The notes under the pieces: generated by a model
Told to the model about the DNA's origin: nothing
Seen by the model: only the letters and a program-made list of their open reading frames with translations
Database searches by the model: none
Shown here: piece by piece, positions 1-6,082 of the stretch
Layout of the letters: the number at the start of each line of letters is the position of its first letter
Numbering within the stretch: the stretch's first letter is position 1
Position numbers and translations under genes: made by a program
NCBI GenBank assembly: GCA_006226555.1
Contig: SBGS01000179.1
Span: 1-7,205 of the forward strand
Length of the DNA stretch: 7,205 nt
Direction of reading: 5' to 3'
Origin: Bacteroidota bacterium
Lineage (GTDB): Bacteria; Bacteroidota; Bacteroidia; Flavobacteriales_D; Crocinitomicaceae

Positions 1-1317
1 TCGAAGATCACCACTCCTCTCAATAGAGAATCGAATAAGAATTTACCAAAAGATCAATATTTGTTTAGCTACAACAATTACGACCATTTGGTGGACTCTC
101 CAATTGAAATTGGTAATCAGGAAATTTTCAGTTTTAAAGCAGCAGGTGTGGAGCATGAGGTTGCGATTTATGGAAGTGGAAATTATGATATCGAATATTT
201 AAAAATGGATATGGCCAATATCGTAAATGCTGCCACCAATGTTTTTGGTAAAAATCCTAACGAACATTACACATTTATTATTCACAACGTAGTTGACGGT
301 CAAGGAGGCCTGGAGCACGCTGCATCAACCGTATTAAGCGTGAACAGATGGACATATCAAGGAGCGGCTTACAAAGGATTTCTATCTCTGGTGGCACACG
401 AGTACTTTCATTTATGGAATGTAAAACGCATCAGACCAATTGAACTAGGTCCGTTTAATTATGATGAGGAGAATTATACAACGTTACTATGGGTAATGGA
501 AGGATTCACCTCTTATTACGATGAATTGTTGTTGCGCAGAGCAGGGTATTACACTGAAGAAGAATACTTGGGCAAGTTATTGAATACAATAAATTACGTT
601 GAAGGTACACCGGGTAATAGTGTCCAGCCTGTAGCGCACGCTAGCTTCGATGCTTGGATCAAAGCATATCGACCAAATGAAAACAGTAGAAACACAACAA
701 TATCCTATTATTCCAAAGGTTCAGTTCTTGCTGCGATCATTGATGCCATGATCATAGATAAATACCAGGGAGAAAAGTGTCTTGATCATTTCCTTCAAAG
801 GCTCTATGCAACTTATTATGAAGGAAAGAAACGAGGATTCACCGAAAAGGAGTTTCAAACGGAGCTGGAAATGTTCCTGAATACAGACCTGAGCGAATTC
901 TTCTCTAAGTATATCAACGGAACAGAGACACCAGACTACAATGCGTATTTCAGTAAGATCGGCATCACTATTCAGGATGGATCGCGTCCGACAAGTGACA
1001 GTGGTTTAAGCCTTAAAACGTCAGGAGGTCAATTAATAGTAAGGGATGTAAGAAGAGGTTCTGCTGCTGAGAACGCCGGATTAAGTGTTAACGATGAGAT
1101 CATTGGATGCAATGGATACCGTGTTGACCAAAAAGCATTTGAGACGATGCTTAAGGGTTCTTCCTCAGGTGAAGTATTAGAGATCTTGTTCTCAAGAGAA
1201 CAACAATTGTATTCAACGGACTTGTATATCGGAGAATATCACAAGCCACAATACATTCATCTCATTTCGGATGAAAACAAGAAGTTATTCTCTTATTGGT
1301 TGCGCGAGGATAAGTAG
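1..1317 (+). CDS. M61 family metallopeptidase with C-terminal PDZ domain (5' end cut by window)
   Basis: The reading frame is open to base 1, so the gene starts upstream. The visible 438 residues are the catalytic core and tail of a protein that in this family is usually about 580-620 residues; the missing part would be the N-terminal beta domain. Visible motifs, numbered from base 1, are the YDHLVDSPIEIG segment (27-38), GGLEH (102-106), the zinc site HEYFH (133-137, followed by LWNVKRIRP) and EGFTSYYDE (167-175), whose Glu is the expected third zinc ligand. Together these are diagnostic of peptidase family M61 (glycyl aminopeptidase-like). Residues of about 330-405 form a PDZ domain with a GLSL carboxylate-binding loop and the GSAAENAGL segment. 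M61 enzymes are zinc aminopeptidases, some preferring N-terminal Gly or Ala; the PDZ domain probably binds substrate C-termini. Location (cytoplasm or periplasm) cannot be decided without the N-terminus. TTG at 61 is not the start: similarity continues across it. The catalytic residues look intact. Confidence 0.95.
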   Translation, partial: SKITTPLNRESNKNLPKDQYLFSYNNYDHLVDSPIEIGNQEIFSFKAAGVEHEVAIYGSGNYDIEYLKMDMANIVNAATNVFGKNPNEHYTFIIHNVVDGQGGLEHAASTVLSVNRWTYQGAAYKGFLSLVAHEYFHLWNVKRIRPIELGPFNYDEENYTTLLWVMEGFTSYYDELLLRRAGYYTEEEYLGKLLNTINYVEGTPGNSVQPVAHASFDAWIKAYRPNENSRNTTISYYSKGSVLAAIIDAMIIDKYQGEKCLDHFLQRLYATYYEGKKRGFTEKEFQTELEMFLNTDLSEFFSKYINGTETPDYNAYFSKIGITIQDGSRPTSDSGLSLKTSGGQLIVRDVRRGSAAENAGLSVNDEIIGCNGYRVDQKAFETMLKGSSSGEVLEILFSREQQLYSTDLYIGEYHKPQYIHLISDENKKLFSYWLREDK

Positions 1318-1319
1318 TC

Positions 1320-1811
1320 TTAGTTTTTAACAAGCTTGTAATAGTATTTTCCTTTCACGCTGGATTCTTGTGCTTTAAATCTAGAGCTCGTTAAGGATAA
1401 TTCTTCCCATAGCAGGTATCTGTAATCGACGCCATCAGCGCTGTACACGTACAGCTCAAGCTGTTGAACAACTTCATTTTGCTGATTGTTAGCATCCCAC
1501 TCTAACTTTTCATTGATATACCAGTATCCCGGAAAAGTGTCGGATACACTTTTATCGATCCAGTTCAATGTGCCGTCATTAAAGAAGGATAATCGGAATT
1601 TGTTCCAATTTCCGGATACATCTTTCTTGATAAGTGTTCCTTTGTCTTTGAATTCGACTCTATCCATATCCCAAGTTCCGATCAGTCTGCTTTGTATCTG
1701 ATTCGTACTAAGGTTTTTTCCGCATGAGCTAATTAACATTACGGTTAAAATGGAAGTAAAAAGTATAGATAAACGCATAAGTCTTTTATTCTGATTGTAA
1801 ACAAAAACCAT
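1320..1811 (-). CDS. Lipocalin-like lipoprotein
   Basis: This is a 163-residue protein with a clear lipoprotein signal: a hydrophobic run (RLSILFTSILTVML) ending in a lipobox ISSC, with the lipidated cysteine at residue 30 and Gly-Lys-Asn after it. The mature part begins with SRLIGTWDMDRVEF, the G-x-W start typical of small Bacteroidota lipocalin-like domain lipoproteins. Alternating beta segments and aromatic residues follow (LSFFNDGTLNW, GYWYI, LELYVYS, RYLLWEEL). No catalytic residues are visible; such proteins are small beta-barrels or sandwiches of unknown ligand. The first ATG lies 2 bases after the stop of the upstream barrel gene, suggesting co-translation. A second ATG at 1778 (Met12) would give a more standard signal peptide with cysteine 19, and I cannot choose between them with certainty. 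The membrane face is not shown; there is no Asp after the Cys, and the partner barrel suggests the outer membrane. Confidence 0.85.
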   Translation of the reverse strand: MVFVYNQNKRLMRLSILFTSILTVMLISSCGKNLSTNQIQSRLIGTWDMDRVEFKDKGTLIKKDVSGNWNKFRLSFFNDGTLNWIDKSVSDTFPGYWYINEKLEWDANNQQNEVVQQLELYVYSADGVDYRYLLWEELSLTSSRFKAQESSVKGKYYYKLVKN

Positions 1812-1813
1812 TC

Positions 1814-2563
1814 CTATTCTATCGGACCCTTATTGAATTGTGGACCTTTGTTCTTAATATTTGGGAAGAAATATTTAAAATCGATTGACAAGAAAGACCC
1901 GTCAACTTCTCCAATAAGGGGAATATCAATTCCTTGATACGTATAGGTTGCCAATAGGGTAAATACGGGAGCAAAAGGAACACGCGCACTTCCTCCCAGG
2001 TAAAAGAAACCACTCTTTTCAGTTCTGAATTCAAAACCTACATTGGCATTGAAATCGAAATTCAGTCTATTTCCTGCAAGTCCCAGGTGATGATATGTAT
2101 GAAGTCCACCAGGTTTTGTATACACCTGAACATCAGAAGGTTTGTAGTTCATAATAATACCGAGTGAAGTATTCATGAACCATCGTTCGGTCAATTGAAT
2201 ATAAACCAGACCATTAAGAGGAATATCATACTCGATGAAGGATAATTTATTTTCCCCGTAAGATGATGAATCAGGATAAGCCATGGTCAGGCTGAAGTTT
2301 CTTTCAGTATAACCGATCCCTGTGTCAAAAGCAATCAACTTGGTAACTCCTGCTCTTACGGTTGCTGAAAAGTGATATCCAATTTGTTGATTGATCGAAG
2401 TTTCAAATCCATTTCCTGATAGATCCAGTCTGGGTTCACCAACAAATCGGGTAGGGAAGACGGGGCTTAGTTGTAACCCAAAATAGGAAGGAATACGTTC
2501 CTTGCTCTTTTGAGCAAATACACTCAACTGAGCGATAAATACTATGAACAACAACCAACGCAT
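1814..2563 (-). CDS. Outer-membrane beta-barrel (porin-family-like) protein
   Basis: This 249-residue protein has a Sec signal peptide: MRW, a hydrophobic core, and probable cleavage after FAQ at residue 18. The mature chain is a series of amphipathic strands with alternating hydrophobic/aromatic residues and Gly-rich turns: YFGLQLSPVF (27-36), HFSATVRAGVTKLIAFDTGIGY (64-85 region), ERWFMNTSLGIIMNY (126-140), LNFDFNANVGFEFR (167-180), GFFYLGGSARV (185-195) and SFLSIDFKYFF (223-233). This is the look of the small 8- to 10-strand outer-membrane barrel families common in Bacteroidota. The last strand ends in aromatic residues as usual but is followed by about 16 hydrophilic residues (NIKNKGPQFNKGPIE), so the chain does not end on the BAM-signal Phe. 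Its ligand or role is unknown. It sits 27 bases after the small membrane-protein gene and 2 bases before the lipoprotein gene, so an envelope partnership is plausible but inferred only from position. Confidence 0.8.
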   Translation of the reverse strand: MRWLLFIVFIAQLSVFAQKSKERIPSYFGLQLSPVFPTRFVGEPRLDLSGNGFETSINQQIGYHFSATVRAGVTKLIAFDTGIGYTERNFSLTMAYPDSSSYGENKLSFIEYDIPLNGLVYIQLTERWFMNTSLGIIMNYKPSDVQVYTKPGGLHTYHHLGLAGNRLNFDFNANVGFEFRTEKSGFFYLGGSARVPFAPVFTLLATYTYQGIDIPLIGEVDGSFLSIDFKYFFPNIKNKGPQFNKGPIE

Positions 2564-2590
2564 CCGATTTATAACGCTAATCTACTTACA

Positions 2591-2995
2591 TTATTGGTTA
2601 TCTGATGAATTGACCTCTTCGAATTGCTCCAGCTTTTTTTGTTGCTCACAATAACCAATTATAGCTAGTGAAAGCATGGCAAGACCTCCGAAAAGCACAA
2701 AATATCGCAAGGGTTTAAATGGGATCAAAGGCTTTTTGTGTTTAGCCTCAACGACGAAGTTTATTTTTTCGACACGTTTAAAATCCGATTTATGTATCCC
2801 AAACAAATGAAATGTACGCTGTCTTTTTTGTTCTGATCCACGTTCAAACCAGATCTGCTGTTTCTTTAATTCTTCTTCAAAACTCTCAGCCCTTTCTGCG
2901 TCTTGAATACGAAAAACAACATAATTCGGATCGTCCGGATGACGTACGTAATTGATCAGACCAAGGTCTACTATATTGTCTACTGGGTTATCCAT
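2591..2995 (-). CDS. Small membrane protein of unknown function (cytosolic domain plus C-terminal TM helix)
   Basis: I do not recognise this 134-residue protein. It has no signal peptide. Residues of about 15-85 are soluble and read as strand (NYVVFRI), helix (AERAESFEEELKKQQ), strand (IWFERGS), strand (RTFHLFGIH), helix (SDFKRVEKI), strand (FVVEAK). That order, beta-alpha-beta-beta-alpha-beta, fits a ferredoxin-like fold (inference). A basic stretch (KHKKPLIPFKPLR, 85-97) precedes one hydrophobic helix at about 98-115, followed by a charged 19-residue tail. The positive-inside rule places the domain in the cytosol and the tail in the periplasm. The ATG lies inside the last codons of the nitroreductase gene, overlapping it by 16 bases, which points to translational coupling. 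No Shine-Dalgarno sequence is seen. Codon use matches the neighbours and the ORF is bracketed by real genes, so I consider it genuine. Confidence 0.75.
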   Translation of the reverse strand: MDNPVDNIVDLGLINYVRHPDDPNYVVFRIQDAERAESFEEELKKQQIWFERGSEQKRQRTFHLFGIHKSDFKRVEKINFVVEAKHKKPLIPFKPLRYFVLFGGLAMLSLAIIGYCEQQKKLEQFEEVNSSDNQ

Positions 2996-3567
2996 TCTGT
3001 ATTGTATTCAAGTGGCTTTCGGTGAGCTTTTGGCCATTCGATTGACGGATAACCTATATAAAAAAGCCCTAGACACTTATCCTCAGGATCTAAACCTAAG
3101 AATTCATTCATTTCTGGTTTATAGATCAATGCTGGTGTCGCCCAAAAACCACCTAATCCATATGCCGTGCATGTTAAATGCATATTCTGAATGGCACATG
3201 CGACTGCCTCTATCTCTTCAATTTCATTGATCTTCCCATCCGGGTCGCGTTTCATGCTGACAGCTATAACCACAGATGCCAACGTCGGACGAGTTAATAG
3301 CTTTGCTAATTTCTTATCATCTTGTTTTTCGGGAGGGGTTAATTTCAAATAAGTTTGGGCTAAGAAATCACTCAATGCTTGTCTGCCTTCTTCCATGAAA
3401 ACCTTGAATCTCCAGGGTTGTGTATTACCGTGAGTAGGAGCCCATTGAGCATTGTTCAAAATTACCTCGACCTGTTCTCTGTGAACTTTTCGATCTGTAT
3501 ATTGTTCAGGATAGATCGTTCTTCTTTCTCTGATCAATTCGTTTATTTCCGAAAGATTAAAGCGCAT
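2980..3567 (-). CDS. Nitroreductase family protein (YdjA-like FMN oxidoreductase)
   Basis: This 195-residue protein has the short single-domain layout of YdjA-type nitroreductases, whose E. coli member has 183 residues. Visible motifs are RERRTI (13-18), the usual N-terminal FMN-phosphate-binding Arg cluster; APTHGNTQPWRF (43-54), the second FMN-contacting segment; the AYGLGGFW region (135-142); and LGLFYIGYPS (166-175), the C-terminal strand near the flavin. Such enzymes are dimeric, bind FMN and use NAD(P)H to reduce nitro compounds, quinones or enones; the physiological substrate is rarely known and cannot be read here. It is cytosolic, with no signal peptide. The ATG is preceded by GGAG nine bases upstream, supporting this start. 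It appears to be the first gene of a four-gene leftward cluster and overlaps the next gene by 16 bases. A dyad-rich region upstream could regulate it. Confidence 0.92.
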   Translation of the reverse strand: MRFNLSEINELIRERRTIYPEQYTDRKVHREQVEVILNNAQWAPTHGNTQPWRFKVFMEEGRQALSDFLAQTYLKLTPPEKQDDKKLAKLLTRPTLASVVIAVSMKRDPDGKINEIEEIEAVACAIQNMHLTCTAYGLGGFWATPALIYKPEMNEFLGLDPEDKCLGLFYIGYPSIEWPKAHRKPLEYNTEWITQ

Positions 3568-3580
3568 GACTATTTTTCTC

Positions 3581-3588
3581 CAAATTTA
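3581..3588 (-). promoter_or_regulatory. Possible Bacteroidota-type -7 promoter element for the nitroreductase cluster
   Basis: On the minus strand this reads TAAATTTG, an exact match to TANNTTTG, the -7 consensus of the primary sigma factor in Bacteroidota. It lies 13 bases before the nitroreductase ATG in the 65-base gap that follows the cysteine-free thioredoxin-like gene. No good -33 TTG is found 17-20 bases further upstream. The candidate Shine-Dalgarno GGAG overlaps its final G, so if transcription starts a few bases downstream the leader would be very short and would lack that site. A match of this length also occurs by chance a few times in 7 kb. Confidence 0.35.
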
Positions 3589-3605
3589 GTCATTTGCGCA
3601 ATGAC
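3589..3605. promoter_or_regulatory. Inverted repeat GTCATT-TGCGC-AATGAC, candidate operator
   Basis: A perfect 6-base inverted repeat with a 5-base centre lies directly upstream of the candidate -7 element, that is, between where -7 and -33 elements would sit. A second, smaller dyad GACA-TT-TGTC (3603-3612) abuts it, and CATTTG is directly repeated at 3591 and 3605. The position suits a repressor or activator site controlling the nitroreductase. It could also form a weak hairpin after the preceding gene, whose stop is 27 bases upstream. No T-tract follows it on the minus strand, so an intrinsic terminator is less likely. Confidence 0.35.
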
Positions 3606-3632
3606 ATTTGTCGCTAAGGTTACGCTATTGTA

Positions 3633-5039
3633 TTACTCTTGATTGATCCGTGCCTTCTGTATATTAAAGAAGGTGTAATCGATCGTCTGATATTGTCCGT
3701 TTGGTGTTGGACCCAGCGCAGGACTCATGACAACATATCCAATCGCATCGATCAATGTGTAATAAGGGAAGGATTCTACTTTGTATTTTTTCCAGATACT
3801 ATTATCGTTTGACACCTGATAAACAGGCCACTGAACGTTTTCAAGAAGTTCTTTAACTTCATCACTAAGTGTTTCCTGTGTTTTCATGATGGTGATAAAC
3901 TGAACACTTGATCTGTATTTGACATACATTTCCATTAACAGAGGTACTTCCTTGATGTTTTCTTTACTATTTGGATCAAAGAAATGTATGTATAAGTGTT
4001 TTCCCTGGAAAGTCGATAAGGTGATATAATCTCCATCTGAGGATTTAAAACTGAATTCAGGCGCAACTCCTCCCGGGACAAGTTCCGTTAAACGATCCAT
4101 AAGGTTCTTCGCTATAACGGCATTTGCTTCGAATAGGCTGTGATGAGCAACACTATCCATGATCTTTAATATGTTCGTCTGAGGATAATCGTCGGAAAAA
4201 TAAACCTCAGAAAGTGCTTTTAGCATGATCATTTCACGTATTCGCGTATTGATAAGGGTATATTCTCCACCAAGTGCTCGCATGACCAAAGTTGGACTTT
4301 CGGCTAAAATACCTTCATAAACGGCTTGATTTGTTTCGTTTGAAAGTCTTGGCATCAGATTCTGATAGAAACCTATGATATATTCCATGTAAGCATCATT
4401 GGAATAGGCTACAGGTGAGAACTTAATGTAAAAGTCGTGTTTCTCATATCTATTTCGTTCACCTGCGAATTGAATATTATCCAGACCTGCAATGCTGAAT
4501 TTTACATAAGTTTTAAAATACGTGCTGGTATCATTTTTATAAGCCTTTTCTACATTGGTTTTAAAGCGATCTAATGCAGCTCCAAATTCCATCGGCTTCA
4601 CATCTTTCAAATAGAAGTAATTTCCGATAAAATGATCGATCCACCTTTCAAAGCCCAATATCTTATAATTGACATCAGTGGAATCGAGGTCGAAAAATGA
4701 GATCTCTACCTGATTGCCATTCGGACGATATGGATCAAACTTATCCTTATCAGGCATGAAAACATCATAGCTGGACCCCGGTTCAACATACATGTAGCCT
4801 TTATTGTTTCCAGATTGAAGGATGACTTTTTGTGTGTTCTTAAGGTCTACTATAATAGAGAAGCTGCTGTCTTGTTGAACAGTGGTTTTTGCAAGTAGGA
4901 TCGGTTTCATGCTGAAGTAATCTTCGATCCCATAGAGCTCTATAGTTTTACCGACGTAGGAAGGGGCAAGCCCTTTTACTTTGGTTAATTGTCCAAATCC
5001 GAAAAAACTTAAGAATAATATGAGTGGCAAGATCTTCAT
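3633..5039 (-). CDS. Secreted thioredoxin-fold (TlpA-like) protein lacking all cysteines
   Basis: From the ATG at 5039 this is 468 residues; a TTG three codons upstream is a less likely start. A signal peptide (MKILPLILFLSFFGFG) suggests export to the periplasm. Residues of about 20-100 form a beta-rich N-terminal domain resembling the DUF4369-type domain of Bacteroidota TlpA-like proteins, with GKTIELYG and a later YMYVEPGSSYDVF. A helical middle region spans about 125-320. The C-terminal part (about 325-445) is a thioredoxin/TlpA fold: VAPEFSF, LSTFQGKHLYIHFFD, KYKVESFPYYTLID with the cis-Pro before YY, and a final helix. Where active members have W-C-x-x-C, this one reads FFDPNSKENIKEVP, and there is no cysteine anywhere in the protein. 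It therefore cannot be a disulfide oxidoreductase and is better seen as a binding or structural relative. It follows coaD after 42 bases, probably in the same operon. Its partner or ligand is unknown. Confidence 0.85.
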   Translation of the reverse strand: MKILPLILFLSFFGFGQLTKVKGLAPSYVGKTIELYGIEDYFSMKPILLAKTTVQQDSSFSIIVDLKNTQKVILQSGNNKGYMYVEPGSSYDVFMPDKDKFDPYRPNGNQVEISFFDLDSTDVNYKILGFERWIDHFIGNYFYLKDVKPMEFGAALDRFKTNVEKAYKNDTSTYFKTYVKFSIAGLDNIQFAGERNRYEKHDFYIKFSPVAYSNDAYMEYIIGFYQNLMPRLSNETNQAVYEGILAESPTLVMRALGGEYTLINTRIREMIMLKALSEVYFSDDYPQTNILKIMDSVAHHSLFEANAVIAKNLMDRLTELVPGGVAPEFSFKSSDGDYITLSTFQGKHLYIHFFDPNSKENIKEVPLLMEMYVKYRSSVQFITIMKTQETLSDEVKELLENVQWPVYQVSNDNSIWKKYKVESFPYYTLIDAIGYVVMSPALGPTPNGQYQTIDYTFFNIQKARINQE

Positions 5040-5081
5040 GATGATCAATTTTAGGTAGCTACAGCACGAACTGTACCATAA

Positions 5082-5540
5082 TTAAACGAGTAATTCCGGA
5101 TGCGTTACAAAGGAATCTATCGGTCCACCGTTTTGATGTATCTCACGAATAATAGAAGAATTCACTGCTGAATAGATCTGATCTGTCAAAAAGAAAACTG
5201 TTTCAATGTCTGAAATACTGTAATTCATATGAGCTATAGACTTTTCATATTGAAAGTCTTTTGAATCACGCAGTCCGCGAATGATAAAACCTGCATCGAT
5301 CTCTTTGCAAAAATTTACAGTCAGGGTCTGGAATCGCATTATTTTCACTCTTGGTTCATCCTTAAACAATGATTCTATGTGAGCGATTCTCTTTTCGAGA
5401 TCAAACAAGTATTGTTTCTTACTGTTTATACCTACACCAATAACGACTTCATCGAAAAGAGTAAGACTTTTTCGAACAACGGCTTCATGACCTTTTGTGA
5501 ATGGATCAAAAGATCCGGGAAATAATCCTCTCGTATACAT
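5082..5540 (-). CDS. coaD: Phosphopantetheine adenylyltransferase
   Basis: CoaD transfers AMP from ATP to 4'-phosphopantetheine, giving dephospho-CoA and pyrophosphate, the penultimate step of coenzyme A synthesis; it is a cytosolic hexamer. From the ATG at 5540 the protein has 152 residues, close to the family length of about 160. Its numbering then matches E. coli CoaD exactly at the key sites: the nucleotidyltransferase motif GSFDPFTKGH at 9-18 (S10, H18), K42, the IIRGLR motif with R88 and R91, and the C-terminal NSSIIRE motif at 127-133. This agreement supports the ATG over an in-frame TTG two codons upstream, which would overlap the rsmD stop. The gene begins 2 bases after rsmD. No Shine-Dalgarno sequence is seen, suggesting coupling to rsmD translation. 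All catalytic residues look intact, so it is probably functional and essential. Confidence 0.97.
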   Translation of the reverse strand: MYTRGLFPGSFDPFTKGHEAVVRKSLTLFDEVVIGVGINSKKQYLFDLEKRIAHIESLFKDEPRVKIMRFQTLTVNFCKEIDAGFIIRGLRDSKDFQYEKSIAHMNYSISDIETVFFLTDQIYSAVNSSIIREIHQNGGPIDSFVTHPELLV

Positions 5541-5542
5541 AA

Positions 5543-6082
5543 TCAATCTTTTTTAAAGAAACTGAAGCAAACTCCTCCATATTTACGCATTTTTTGGAAA
5601 TAAGTTTGGTTAGTTAGGTCAGTATCCTTTCCGTGCTCAATGATTAGCAGTCCTCCTTCATTTAAAAGATCATTATCGAAAACCAGAGAATGAATTTTAT
5701 TGTGATCCGGATATGCATATGGAGGATCTGCAAAAATGATATCGAATTTTTTATTGTTTTTCTCCAGGAAACGAAGAAGGTCATCTTTTACAATAATGAG
5801 CTCATTTCCTACTTCAAGCTCTTTACTTAGCTTCATAAGATGCTTAATGCAAATGAAGTTATTGTCAACAGCAGTTACATTTCCGCTTTCACGAGATAAA
5901 AACTCAAAGGTTATACTACCGGTACCAGCACACAGATCCAACACTTCAAGATCGTGTAAAAAGAACTCATTCTCAAGTACGTTGAATAATCCTTCCTTGG
6001 CGAAATCTGTTGTAGGTCGAGAAGGAAAGTTCTTTGGATACTGAAAGTAACGTGTTTTATAGCGACCTCTGATTATACGCAC
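5543..6082 (-). CDS. rsmD: 16S rRNA (guanine966-N2)-methyltransferase
   Basis: RsmD uses S-adenosylmethionine to methylate N2 of G966 in 16S rRNA of the assembling 30S subunit. The 179-residue length is typical of Bacteroidota members. The start is GTG at 6082: no ATG occurs in the first 80 codons, and the N-terminus MRIIRGRYKTR aligns with the family's usual MRIIxGxxKxR opening. Further motifs are RPTTDFAKEGLFNVL (22-36), the SAM-binding motif I LDLCAGTGSITFE (48-60) with the acidic VTAVD end of the next strand (69-73), and the catalytic motif IV DPPY (119-122). The family fold is a Rossmann-like methyltransferase. The gene overlaps the upstream DUF3822 gene by 10 bases and its stop is 2 bases before the coaD ATG. 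rsmD-coaD adjacency is common in bacteria, which supports both assignments. Confidence 0.96.
   Translation of the reverse strand: MRIIRGRYKTRYFQYPKNFPSRPTTDFAKEGLFNVLENEFFLHDLEVLDLCAGTGSITFEFLSRESGNVTAVDNNFICIKHLMKLSKELEVGNELIIVKDDLLRFLEKNNKKFDIIFADPPYAYPDHNKIHSLVFDNDLLNEGGLLIIEHGKDTDLTNQTYFQKMRKYGGVCFSFFKKD

Noticed and set aside
61..1317. TTG at 61 as the start of the M61 peptidase gene
   Set aside because: The frame is open to base 1 and an M61 protein needs a further N-terminal domain, so the true start lies outside the window.
1330..1339. Palindrome ACAAGCTTGT as an intrinsic terminator
   Set aside because: It has a 3-base stem once a loop is allowed, low GC and no T-tract, and it lies inside coding sequence.
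1819..2034. Minus-strand 71-residue ORF inside the outer-membrane barrel gene
   Set aside because: It is an alternative frame of a gene with a signal peptide and clear barrel strands, with no start context of its own.
2952..3230. Plus-strand ORF of 92 residues opposite the nitroreductase
   Set aside because: It lies fully antisense to a well-supported nitroreductase and the small membrane-protein start, and its sequence resembles no known family.
5040..5048. TTG at 5048 as the start of the thioredoxin-like gene
   Set aside because: The ATG three codons later begins a standard signal peptide; the TTG adds only three residues and has no supporting ribosome site.
5048..5081. Promoter between coaD and the thioredoxin-like gene (minus-strand TAAAATTG)
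   Set aside because: It differs from TANNTTTG at one base and has no -33 partner; the short gap fits read-through from coaD better.
5541..5546. TTG at 5546 as the coaD start
   Set aside because: With the ATG at 5540, residue numbers match E. coli CoaD exactly at S10/H18, K42, R88 and R91; the TTG would shift them by two.
5736..6044. Plus-strand ORF opposite rsmD
   Set aside because: It is Ser/Arg/Lys-rich low-information sequence antisense to clear RsmD motifs.
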